A stretch of 6,072 nt of DNA from an uncultured Ruminococcus sp. (GCA_902798605.1 CADBXH010000109.1:1-6072), one strand, 5' to 3'. Positions 1 to 6,052 are shown, counted from the first letter of the stretch. A program made the numbers and translations. The notes: generated by a model not told the origin, from the sequence alone.

Positions 1-1418
1 TTGAGCGATGAACCGAGCGCGCGGAACTCAAACTTGTTGCCCGTAAACGCAAACGGAGACGTGCGGTTTCTGTCCGAGGTATCCTTTTTGAAGTCTGCGA
101 GAACGTCAACGCCTGTCTGGACTCTCTCCTTACCCTGGCTGACATACTCCCCGCCCTCGATGATAGCGTCTACCATAGCGCCGAGATCGTCGCCGAGGTA
201 CATCGAGATGATCGCGGGAGGAGCCTCGTTAGCGCCGAGACGGTGATCGTTGCCCGCGGAGGCAACGGTTATCCTGAGAAGATCCTGATACTCGTCAACA
301 GCCTTTACAACTGCCGCGAGGAATACCTGGAACTGCAGATTCTCCTCGGGACGCTTGCCCGGAGAAAGCAGGTTTTCGCCTGTATTTGTAGTAAGAGACC
401 AGTTGTTGTGCTTGCCCGAGCCGTTAACGCCGGCAAAGGGTTTTTCGTGGAGCAGACAAACATTGCCCGAGCCGTTAACGCCGGCAAAGGGTTTTTCGTG
501 GAGCAGACAAACAAGGCCGTGCTTTTCGGCTGTCTTTTTCATGATCTCCATCGTAAGCTCGTTGTGGTCTGTCGCGATATTTGAATTTGTAAAGATCGGA
601 GCGAGCTCGTGCTGAGAGGGAGCTACCTCGTTGTGCTTTGTCTTTGCGAGCACGCCGAGCTTCCAAAGCTCCTCGTCAAGGTCCTTCATATACGCCGCTA
701 CCCTTGTTTTGATAGCGCCGAAATAATGGTCGTCAAGCTCCTGACCCTTGGGCGCCATAGCGCCGAAAAGAGTTCTGCCCGTGAGTTTTAAGTCCTCTCT
801 CTGATCGTAGAGCTCACGGTCAATGAGGAAATACTCCTGCTCGGGTCCTACGGTGGTGATGACCCTTGCTACGTCGGTCTTGCCAAAGAGGTGGAGTATC
901 TTGACCGCCTCTGTGCTGAGTCTCTCCATAGAGCGGAGAAGCGGAGTCTTTTTGTCGAGCACCTCGCCCGTATATGAGCAGAACGCCGTAGGGATATAGA
1001 GCGTGCCGTCCCTTACAAACGCCGGAGAGGTGGGGTCCCATGTCGTATAGCCCCTCGCCTCAAAGGTCGCGCGGATACCGCCGCTGGGGAACGAAGAAGC
1101 GTCCGGCTCGCCCTTGATGAGCTCCTTGCCGGAGAACTCCATTATAACCTGATCATCGCCCTTGGGGGTTATAAAGCTGTCGTGCTTTTCCGCGGTAACG
1201 CCCGTCATGGGCTGGAACCAGTGGGTATAGTGCGTGCAGCCGAGCTCGATAGCCCAGTCTTTCATCGCCGCGGCGACAACGTTAGCCACGCTAAGATCGA
1301 GCGGCTCACCGTCCTGAACGGTCTTTTTAAGCGCTTTGTAGGTCGATTTGGGAAGTCTTTCCTGCATTTTCCGGTCGTTAAAGACCTTGCATCCGAACAT
1401 CTCGGGAACCTTAACCAT
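1..1418 (-). CDS. glnN: Class III glutamine synthetase (GSIII), N-terminal 472 residues, 3' end outside window
   Basis: This cytoplasmic enzyme makes glutamine from glutamate, ammonia and ATP. Class III enzymes are about 700 residues long, so roughly a third is missing beyond position 1. The frame is open for 472 codons from an ATG at 1418-1416, with AGGAG (minus strand, 1431-1427) 8 nt upstream. GSIII signatures, in order: [17 protein letters not shown] (108-124); [10 protein letters not shown] (191-200), with probable metal-binding Glu193 and Glu195; [11 protein letters not shown] (261-271); [16 protein letters not shown] (326-341); [14 protein letters not shown] (389-402); and [21 protein letters not shown] (451-471). 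Oddity: residues 303-319 are duplicated as 320-336, differing only at the last residue (Asn319, Lys336), because of an exact 51-bp tandem repeat. The intact NGSGKH motif is the second copy. A strong promoter and a terminator-like leader lie upstream. The family call is very secure; whether the enzyme is active with the insertion is unknown. Confidence 0.96.
   Translation of the reverse strand, partial: MVKVPEMFGCKVFNDRKMQERLPKSTYKALKKTVQDGEPLDLSVANVVAAAMKDWAIELGCTHYTHWFQPMTGVTAEKHDSFITPKGDDQVIMEFSGKELIKGEPDASSFPSGGIRATFEARGYTTWDPTSPAFVRDGTLYIPTAFCSYTGEVLDKKTPLLRSMERLSTEAVKILHLFGKTDVARVITTVGPEQEYFLIDRELYDQREDLKLTGRTLFGAMAPKGQELDDHYFGAIKTRVAAYMKDLDEELWKLGVLAKTKHNEVAPSQHELAPIFTNSNIATDHNELTMEIMKKTAEKHGLVCLLHEKPFAGVNGSGNVCLLHEKPFAGVNGSGKHNNWSLTTNTGENLLSPGKRPEENLQFQVFLAAVVKAVDEYQDLLRITVASAGNDHRLGANEAPPAIISMYLGDDLGAMVDAIIEGGEYVSQGKERVQTGVDVLADFKKDTSDRNRTSPFAFTGNKFEFRALGSSL
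412..513. repeat. Perfect 51-bp direct tandem repeat, two copies, inside glnN
   Basis: Copy 1 is 412-462 and copy 2 is 463-513, identical at every base. Flanking bases do not extend the match (c411 against a462; a514 against t463), so there is no microhomology at the junction. The unit is 17 codons, so the frame is kept and residues [16 protein letters not shown] appear twice in the synthetase. Identity at synonymous positions points to a very recent duplication or to an assembly error. Confidence 0.97.
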
Positions 1419-1455
1419 AAATTACTCTCCTGTTTTACAGTAAATCTGAGTTTGT

Positions 1456-1501
1456 AAAAACAAAGACGCTGTAAGCACTGTGCTTACAGCGCCTTCGCTG
1501 T
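1456..1501 (-). promoter_or_regulatory. Putative transcription attenuator in the glnN leader (terminator and competing hairpin)
   Basis: Read on the minus strand, a near-perfect dyad spans 1491-1467 (CGCTGTAAGCAC, one base, GTGCTTACAGCG). As RNA it can form about 15 pairs (1495-1481 with 1477-1463, including one G-U) closed by a three-base loop. A T-rich tract, TCTTTGTTTTT (1466-1456), follows, which is the form of an intrinsic terminator. A second hairpin, ACAGCG (1501-1496), loop AAGG, CGCTGT (1491-1486), uses the 5' arm of the terminator, so the two cannot form together. It lies between the promoter and the glnN start, so control by premature termination is a reasonable inference. I could not match it to a named riboswitch. 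The dyad could instead be a protein-binding DNA operator. Confidence 0.6.
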
Positions 1502-1512
1502 TTATTGCTGTT

Positions 1513-1541
1513 AGTATATTCTTTTTTAAGGATTTTGTCAA
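1513..1541 (-). promoter_or_regulatory. Strong sigma-A type promoter for glnN
   Basis: On the minus strand a perfect -35 box TTGACA (1541-1536) is followed by a 17-bp spacer and the -10 box TATACT (1518-1513). Transcription would begin near 1506, giving a leader of about 88 nt that starts just before the competing hairpins. Confidence 0.85.
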
Positions 1542-1614
1542 TAGTTTTTTGACGGCTAAAGAAACGGTCTTTTGCCACATACAGGCGTATTTTTTGGGTA
1601 ATTTTGCGGAAATA

Positions 1615-1643
1615 TTGATTAGCCCGCCGAAAAATGATAAAAT
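1615..1643 (+). promoter_or_regulatory. Promoter for the 23S rRNA methyltransferase gene
   Basis: The boxes are TTGATT (1615-1620), a 17-bp spacer and TAAAAT (1638-1643), preceded by an extended -10 TG (1635-1636). The predicted start near 1650 leaves a leader of only about 16 nt, just enough for the ribosome binding site AAAGGTGGGA. This supports the start codon at 1666 over any upstream in-frame start. Confidence 0.7.
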
Positions 1644-1665
1644 AGACCTAAAAGGTGGGATTTTA

Positions 1666-2832
1666 ATGAGCAAAACCGCTGTTACAAACAAAAACATCTG
1701 CCCCGTCTACAAGAAGTGCGGCGGGTGCCAGCTTCAAAATATGAGCTATCCCGAACAGCTTAGGTTCAAACAGAACAAGGCTGAGCGGTATTTGAAACGC
1801 TTCGGCAGGGTGCTGCCGATAATCGGGATGGAAAACCCGTACCACTACCGCAATAAGGTTCAGGCGGCGTTTTACACCAACCGAAGCGGCAAGATAATCT
1901 CGGGCGTTTATCAGTCGGGCAGTCACAATGTTGTCGGGATAGACAGCTGCCAGATAGAGGACGAGCTTGCGGACAAGATAATCGTCGGCGTGAGAAAGCT
2001 TATGCCGTCATTCAAGATGAGCACATACAACGAGGACACTCGCAGGGGATTTCTGCGCCATATCCTCGTAAAGCGCGGCTTTGCGACAAATCAGGTGATG
2101 CTCGTTATGGTCACGGGCAAGCCGATGTTCCCGTCTAAAAACAACTTTGTTAAGGCGATCCGCGAAAAATTTCCCGAGATCACCACGATAGTCCAAAACA
2201 TCAATCCATATCAAACTAACCTTGTGCTCGGCGACAGAGAAAATGTGCTGTACGGAAAGGGGTATATCGAGGATATCCTCTGCGGGTGTAAGTTCAGGAT
2301 TTCGCCGAAGAGCTTTTACCAGATCAACCCCGTGCAGACTGAGGTCTTATACTCCACCGCTATAAAATATGCTGATTTGAAAGGTGATGAGACCGTGCTC
2401 GACACCTACTGCGGTATCGGCACGATCGGTATCATAGCCGCCAAAAACGGCGCGGGCAGGGTCATAGGCGTTGAATTAAACGGCGACGCCGTGCGCGACG
2501 CGATAGTGAATGCCAAGGCTAACGGGCTTAAAAATATCCGCTTCTACAAAGCGGACGCGGGCGACTTTATGCGAGCCGCCGCCGAGGAAGAAGAACGCCC
2601 GGACGTGGTATTTATGGATCCGCCGAGAGCGGGCAGCAGCGAGGTATTCTTAAATTCGCTGATAAAGATGTCGCCAAAAACCGTTGTTTATGTTTCCTGC
2701 AACCCCGAAACAATGGCGAGAGATTTGAGATATTTGGAGCAAAAAAGCAAATACAAGGTAAGAAAGATACAGCCCGTGGATATGTTCCCCCACACAAATC
2801 ACATAGAATGCGTAGCGTTGATAACGAAATAA
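1666..2832 (+). CDS. rlmD: 23S rRNA (uracil-C5)-methyltransferase, RumA/RlmD-RlmC family
   Basis: A 388-residue enzyme that transfers a methyl group from S-adenosylmethionine to C5 of a uridine in 23S rRNA. The N-terminus has the [4Fe-4S] cysteine pattern, Cys12-x5-Cys18-G-G-Cys21, with the fourth ligand probably Cys95. The methyltransferase fold follows: FYQINP (217-222), SAM-binding VLDTYCGIGT (244-253), acidic GVELN (268-272), FMDPPRAG (316-323), the catalytic nucleophile Cys345 in VYVSCNPET, and the probable general base Glu381 in HIECV. The ATG at 1666 was chosen because a strong ribosome binding site ends 5 nt before it and the promoter lies in the upstream in-frame extension, which has no family motif. 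The N-terminal TRAM domain found in E. coli RumA is absent, giving the shorter layout of RlmC (RumB), so the target uridine (747, 1939 or both) cannot be assigned. No terminator is visible before the next operon. Confidence 0.93.
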   Translation: MSKTAVTNKNICPVYKKCGGCQLQNMSYPEQLRFKQNKAERYLKRFGRVLPIIGMENPYHYRNKVQAAFYTNRSGKIISGVYQSGSHNVVGIDSCQIEDELADKIIVGVRKLMPSFKMSTYNEDTRRGFLRHILVKRGFATNQVMLVMVTGKPMFPSKNNFVKAIREKFPEITTIVQNINPYQTNLVLGDRENVLYGKGYIEDILCGCKFRISPKSFYQINPVQTEVLYSTAIKYADLKGDETVLDTYCGIGTIGIIAAKNGAGRVIGVELNGDAVRDAIVNAKANGLKNIRFYKADAGDFMRAAAEEEERPDVVFMDPPRAGSSEVFLNSLIKMSPKTVVYVSCNPETMARDLRYLEQKSKYKVRKIQPVDMFPHTNHIECVALITK

Positions 2833-2837
2833 AACTA

Positions 2838-2866
2838 TTGCAATCGTGGTATAATTATGGTACAAT
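2838..2866 (+). promoter_or_regulatory. Promoter of the toxin-antitoxin operon, with possible operator repeats
   Basis: The boxes are TTGCAA (2838-2843), a 17-bp spacer and TACAAT (2861-2866), starting 5 nt after the methyltransferase stop codon. Two near-identical 8-mers, GGTATAAT (2848-2855) and GGTACAAT (2859-2866), are spaced 11 bp apart, about one helical turn. The second covers the -10 box. Phd/YefM antitoxins usually repress their own promoter, so these repeats are candidate binding sites, by inference only. Confidence 0.65.
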
Positions 2867-2889
2867 AATATCCGAAAGGAGTTGTTTTT

Positions 2890-3150
2890 ATGCCTCAGAT
2901 CATTCCAATTAGAGATTTAAAAAATACGAGCGAGATTTCTCAACTCTGCCACAGCACCGACAGCCCTGTATTTATCACAAAAAACGGTTATGGCGATATG
3001 GTAATAATGAGTATGGAAACATACGAAAAAGCACTGTACTTGCAGAATATTTCAGAGAAATTAGCGCTTGCCGAAAAACAGATTGAAGAAAGAAAAGCCA
3101 TAGATGCTACCGCTTCGCTCAAAGAATTGAGAGGCAAATATGGTGTATAA
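2890..3150 (+). CDS. Type II antitoxin, Phd/YefM family
   Basis: An 86-residue protein expected to bind and neutralise the toxin encoded immediately downstream and to repress the shared promoter. The N-terminal Phd/YefM DNA-binding and dimerisation domain is recognisable: IPIRDLKNTSEIS (5-17), then PVFITKNGYGDMVIMSMETYE (26-46). The charged C-terminal helix (about 52-86) is the part that normally wraps around the toxin. The ribosome binding site AAAGGAG (2875-2881) is 8 nt before the ATG. The last 11 nt overlap the toxin gene, the usual arrangement for translational coupling. The base composition is clearly AT-richer than that of the flanking methyltransferase gene, consistent with acquisition of the pair by transfer. 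Confidence 0.92.
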   Translation: MPQIIPIRDLKNTSEISQLCHSTDSPVFITKNGYGDMVIMSMETYEKALYLQNISEKLALAEKQIEERKAIDATASLKELRGKYGV

Positions 3151-3451
3151 GCTGTTAATTACTCCAAGCGCCTTGGACGAGTTGAGTGAAATTGTCGACT
3201 ATATTTCAAACAACTTGGATAATCCTTTTTCAGCTGCCGACTTTTTGGATAAGGTAGGAGAATGTTATGACAGGCTGAAAGATAATCCCAAAATCTATCA
3301 GCTTTGCGATTATCAAAACTTCAAAGAAAAAGGTTATCGTAAAGCGGTTATAAAAAACTATGTCTTGATATACAGAATTGACGAAAAAACAAATACCGTT
3401 TATATTCTTCATTTCGTATATGGCAGACAAGATTACTATTCAATTATTTAG
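3140..3451 (+). CDS. Type II toxin, RelE/ParE family
   Basis: A 103-residue basic toxin of the RelE/ParE fold. Relatives either cut mRNA on the ribosome (RelE type) or poison DNA gyrase (ParE type). Supporting features are an N-terminal strand and helix pair (YKLLITPSALDELSEIVDYI, 3-22), the central GYRKAVIKNYVLIYRID (65-81) and the C-terminal VYILHFVYGRQDYYSII (87-103), a pattern common in clostridial members. Arg67, Arg79 and Arg96 plus C-terminal tyrosines are the obvious candidates for function, but which activity it has cannot be decided from sequence alone. The ATG lies inside the antitoxin gene, with GAGAGG (3129-3134) as its ribosome binding site. A strong terminator follows 9 nt after the stop codon. 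Length is normal and there is no sign of decay. Confidence 0.9.
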   Translation: MVYKLLITPSALDELSEIVDYISNNLDNPFSAADFLDKVGECYDRLKDNPKIYQLCDYQNFKEKGYRKAVIKNYVLIYRIDEKTNTVYILHFVYGRQDYYSII

Positions 3452-3460
3452 TTTCAAATC

Positions 3461-3500
3461 AAAAGGACTGACTAAGCATTAGCAAAGTCAGTCCTTTTTT
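3461..3500. terminator. Intrinsic terminator between convergent genes, probably bidirectional
   Basis: A 13-bp perfect stem, AAAAGGACTGACT (3461-3473) paired with AGTCAGTCCTTTT (3486-3498), has a 12-nt loop and a run of six T (3495-3500) on the plus strand. It ends the toxin transcript. On the minus strand the stem is followed by a weaker T-rich stretch (TTTTGATTT), so it can also serve the symporter gene, whose stop codon is 36 bp away. Confidence 0.93.
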
Positions 3501-3535
3501 AGATGTAAATATTAGATATATAAAGCAAATCAGGC

Positions 3536-5062
3536 TTATTCGTCTTCCCAGACTACCTCGTCCTCAACATAGCCCTCTTTCTTCTTTTTGTTTACGACGA
3601 GCTTCGCGATAAAGCCGCTTGCGAATACCAGAACCGTAACGATCCAACCCGCGACGATCTGCGCCCAGATCGGGTATTCTCCGTAGCTGCCGCCGTTCTT
3701 AACAAAGAGCGTTACCATATTCCAAACGAACATACCCACGAGCAGGATCGGCGCGATGAATTTGATCGAAGCCGCAAACCACCAGTAGGGAGTCACAAAG
3801 CGCTTGGCGTTTTTGTTGACCTCTTTAAGTACCTTTCTGAGGTTGAACGTCCAGCCGATAGCGATGCACTCGAGCACGCCGACAATGATAAGATTGACCG
3901 AATTCGCCCAGTTATCAACGATGTCGAGCCAAGCAAGTCCCGCCTGAGTGACGAATACTATTGAGATAAGTCCCGCTACAGCACAGATCGCGAGCGTAAC
4001 ATTCTTCGGCTTGAGGTGGAATTTATCGGCAACAGCCGCCGAAACACCCTCAACGATAGAGAACGCCGAATCGATAGCCAGCGTGATGAGCATAAGGTAA
4101 AAGACTGCGCCGAATATTGCGTTGAACCAGCCTAAATCTGTCAGGTTAACGATCGCCTGCGGATATACAAAGAACGCTGTTCCGATACCGCTCTCGGTGA
4201 TTTGATCGAGCATACCGGTGCCGCCCATTGTCGAGAACATAACGATACCCGAAAGTACGCTGATAGCCATATCCGAAAACGCGATTATCATTGCGTCCGC
4301 CGCGATGTCCGCGTCATCGCCTACATACGAGCCGTAAGCGAACATAATAGCCATCATGATCGACAGGCTGTAGAATACCTGTCCGACAGCGTCAACCCAA
4401 AGCGTAGCGTCGCCGAGCTGAGTGAAATCGGGCACGAAAAGGATCTTCAGTCCGTCCAACGCTCCGGGCATAGTGCAGCCCTTGATCGCCATTACGACCA
4501 AAAGAATAACCGGCGCGAATACCGTGAACTTTACGACCTTTCCGACCGAGCTTGCTCCGTTGCGGATGCAGAAAAAAATAAGTCCCCACGCGACCAAAAG
4601 GCAAAGCAAAACGATTCCCGGAATCGAGCTGCCCTCTATCGCTGCCGTTGACTCGGTCAGCTTCATAAACAGATTGCCCGCAGCCTCATTATCGTGCGTC
4701 ATTCCGGCAAACTGCCAAGAATTGATAAACATAAGGATGACCCACGCGAATACGACCGAGTAGTAGCAGACGATCACAAAAGCATTTGAGGTCGCCGCCC
4801 AGCCAACAGGCTCCCACTTTTTGCCTATTCCGCGCATTGACTCAATAGCGCCCTTGCGGAATTTTCGGGCAACCGCTATCTCCATCATCAAAAGCGGGAT
4901 TCCCATAGCGAGCATGGCAAACAGGTAAACCAAAAGGAACGTACCGCCGCCGTGCTTTGCCGCAAGTCCCGGAAAACGCCAGGCGTTACCCAAGCCTACC
5001 GCCGAACCGATCGCGGCAAGAATGAACGTAAAGCGCGAGCTCCACATACCTCTCTTTTCCAT
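3536..5062 (-). CDS. Sodium-dependent transporter, neurotransmitter:sodium symporter (NSS/SNF) family
   Basis: A 508-residue inner-membrane protein with the LeuT fold and about 11-12 membrane segments, which uses the sodium gradient to import a small substrate, usually an amino acid. The hallmark is segment 1, GSAVGLGNAWRFPGLAAKHGGG (19-40), matching the LeuT sodium- and substrate-binding region. Segment 6 is VFYSLSIMMAIMFAYGSYV (229-247) and segment 8 is LITLAIDSAFSIVEG (325-339). By alignment by eye, Asp331-Ser332 fall at the second sodium site, where LeuT has Thr-Ser and animal transporters have Asp-Ser. The usual glycines of the segment 6 loop are replaced by Met236 and Ala238. The C-terminus is acidic (EDEVVWEDE). 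AGGAGA lies 8 nt before the ATG, and the gene has its own strong promoter. The substrate is not determinable; aromatic or branched amino acids are family precedents only. Confidence 0.94.
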   Translation of the reverse strand: MEKRGMWSSRFTFILAAIGSAVGLGNAWRFPGLAAKHGGGTFLLVYLFAMLAMGIPLLMMEIAVARKFRKGAIESMRGIGKKWEPVGWAATSNAFVIVCYYSVVFAWVILMFINSWQFAGMTHDNEAAGNLFMKLTESTAAIEGSSIPGIVLLCLLVAWGLIFFCIRNGASSVGKVVKFTVFAPVILLVVMAIKGCTMPGALDGLKILFVPDFTQLGDATLWVDAVGQVFYSLSIMMAIMFAYGSYVGDDADIAADAMIIAFSDMAISVLSGIVMFSTMGGTGMLDQITESGIGTAFFVYPQAIVNLTDLGWFNAIFGAVFYLMLITLAIDSAFSIVEGVSAAVADKFHLKPKNVTLAICAVAGLISIVFVTQAGLAWLDIVDNWANSVNLIIVGVLECIAIGWTFNLRKVLKEVNKNAKRFVTPYWWFAASIKFIAPILLVGMFVWNMVTLFVKNGGSYGEYPIWAQIVAGWIVTVLVFASGFIAKLVVNKKKKEGYVEDEVVWEDE

Positions 5063-5115
5063 AAAAAATCTCTCCTATTAAATTTTTATAGCGCTAAACG
5101 CATACATTAAATCTA

Positions 5116-5144
5116 ATTATACACATAATCGACCTAATATTCAA
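5116..5144 (-). promoter_or_regulatory. Promoter for the sodium symporter gene
   Basis: On the minus strand TTGAAT (5144-5139) is separated by 17 bp from a perfect -10 box TATAAT (5121-5116). The predicted start is near 5109, giving a leader of about 47 nt. That leader contains the 8-bp palindrome TAGCGCTA (5089-5096), of unknown significance. Confidence 0.82.
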
Positions 5145-5158
5145 GCTGTTTTTACAAA

Positions 5159-5227
5159 TAATACCATATTTTTCTTTTTTTGTTTGCAACCGCCGAAGTT
5201 TGTGGTATGATTAATGTGTAATACCAT
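5159..5227. repeat. Repeated TAATACCAT sites in the symporter/amidohydrolase divergent region
   Basis: TAATACCAT occurs at 5159-5167 and again at 5219-5227, exactly 60 bp apart. The core also appears inverted as TGGTAT at 5203-5208, forming a dyad with the downstream copy. The sites sit upstream of the symporter -35 box and across the amidohydrolase -10 and start point, a layout that suits a shared regulator. The words are short and AT-rich, so chance is a real alternative. Confidence 0.35.
5184..5211 (+). promoter_or_regulatory. Promoter for the amidohydrolase gene
   Basis: TTGCAA (5184-5189), a 16-bp spacer and TATGAT (5206-5211), with an extended -10 TG at 5203-5204. Transcription would start near 5218. 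The inverted repeat TGGTAT (5203-5208) / ATACCA (5221-5226) covers the -10 box and the start point, so a repressor site is possible. Confidence 0.65.
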
Positions 5228-5242
5228 CGGGAGGCGAAAAAT

Positions 5243-6052
5243 GTGATCATCGACAGCCACGCGCATATAGGAAAAATGCTGAATTTCAATATGAAGACCG
5301 AGGAGCTCCTTTATTCAATGGAAAGGTTCGGGATCGACTTTACGCTGTTCAGCAATATCGAGGCGGCGGAGTTCAGCCACAGCGGTATAAAAGTGCCGTT
5401 CTTTATGTCAAAGCCGCAAAACACTATCCTCAAAAAAACTATCGCCGAAGCGCGAAAAGCTCCCGATAAGCTCGGCGTGCTGGTGTGGTGTAAAATATAC
5501 AAGGAGACCCCCGATGAAGAATTCCGCCGGCTGATCAGGGACAACCGCGATATTATATACGGAATAAAGCTCCACCCATTCCACTCGCGCGTTTGTCCCG
5601 ATGACGAAAAGCTCGAGCCGCTATATAAAAACGCCGCGGAGTTTGATTTGCCGATAGTATCGCACACCGGCGGCCGCGAGGAAGCGAAATCTATTCACCT
5701 CTATAACGCCGCGAAAAAGCACCCCGAGCTCAGCTTTGTTATGGTGCATATGGACTTGGGCACGGACAACAGCGAGGCGCTCGAGCTGCTCGGCAAGCTG
5801 CCGAACCTGTACGGCGACACGACTTGGGTACCGGTAAACACCACTGTAGAAGCCATAAAGCGCTACGGAAGCCAAAAAATGCTTTTCGGAACCGACAACC
5901 CTATCGACGGCAAGGACACCCTTTTGCACAACAAAACAGGCGACCGCTCGCTTTATCAGGAGTATTTTAACGAGCTAAAGGATATTATATCTCCCGAAGC
6001 GTATGACGATTTGATGTGTAACAACGCAAAAAGAGTTTTCGGGATCAGGTAA
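5243..6052 (+). CDS. Amidohydrolase-family metal-dependent hydrolase (amidohydrolase 2 / TIM barrel)
   Basis: A 269-residue predicted cytoplasmic hydrolase of the amidohydrolase superfamily, close to the amidohydrolase-2 group. The metal-site motifs are in the expected order: IIDSHAHIG (2-9, His6 and His8) at the end of strand 1, GIKLHPFHSR (107-116, His111), PIVSHTGG (137-144, His141), VMVHMD (166-171, His169) and LFGTDNP (214-220, Asp218). It ends in the typical NNAKRVFGI. The GTG at 5243 is chosen because the HxH motif begins five codons in, so any later ATG would remove it; GGGAGG (5229-5234) is 8 nt upstream. An ATG at 5241 overlaps this start but is followed at once by TGA in its own frame. 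Members include hydrolases and some decarboxylases, so the substrate is unknown. It is divergent from the sodium symporter and shares its promoter region, so joint control is possible but unproven. Confidence 0.88.
   Translation: MIIDSHAHIGKMLNFNMKTEELLYSMERFGIDFTLFSNIEAAEFSHSGIKVPFFMSKPQNTILKKTIAEARKAPDKLGVLVWCKIYKETPDEEFRRLIRDNRDIIYGIKLHPFHSRVCPDDEKLEPLYKNAAEFDLPIVSHTGGREEAKSIHLYNAAKKHPELSFVMVHMDLGTDNSEALELLGKLPNLYGDTTWVPVNTTVEAIKRYGSQKMLFGTDNPIDGKDTLLHNKTGDRSLYQEYFNELKDIISPEAYDDLMCNNAKRVFGIR

Noticed and set aside
412..513. CRISPR or minisatellite interpretation of the tandem repeat
   Set aside because: There are only two directly abutting copies with no spacers, inside a conserved coding frame.
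305..514. Minus-strand 69-codon frame containing a repeated peptide
   Set aside because: It lies in another frame of the glutamine synthetase gene and has no family resemblance or ribosome binding site.
243..584. Plus-strand open frame of 113 codons with an internal 17-residue repeat
   Set aside because: It is antisense to the glutamine synthetase gene; the repeat simply reflects the 51-bp DNA duplication read in the wrong frame.
1456..1501. Known glutamine riboswitch or classical ANTAR target as the glnN leader
   Set aside because: I could not find the expected conserved loop bases: the small hairpin has an AAGG loop or a G-first hexaloop. The element is therefore described only as a putative attenuator.
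1480..1665. N-terminal extension of the rRNA methyltransferase by 62 codons from an upstream ATG
   Set aside because: The extension contains the gene's own promoter and ribosome binding site, shows no TRAM or other domain, and overlaps the glnN leader dyad.
1422..1697. Minus-strand 91-codon frame in the intergenic region
   Set aside because: It spans both divergent promoters and the leader hairpin, with no recognisable protein features.
4202..4651. Plus-strand 149-codon frame
   Set aside because: It is antisense to the symporter gene, and its His/Arg/Asp-rich composition is typical of the reverse reading of a membrane protein gene.
5311..5929. Minus-strand frames of 118 and 102 codons
   Set aside because: They are antisense to the amidohydrolase gene, whose motifs and codon pattern are clear.
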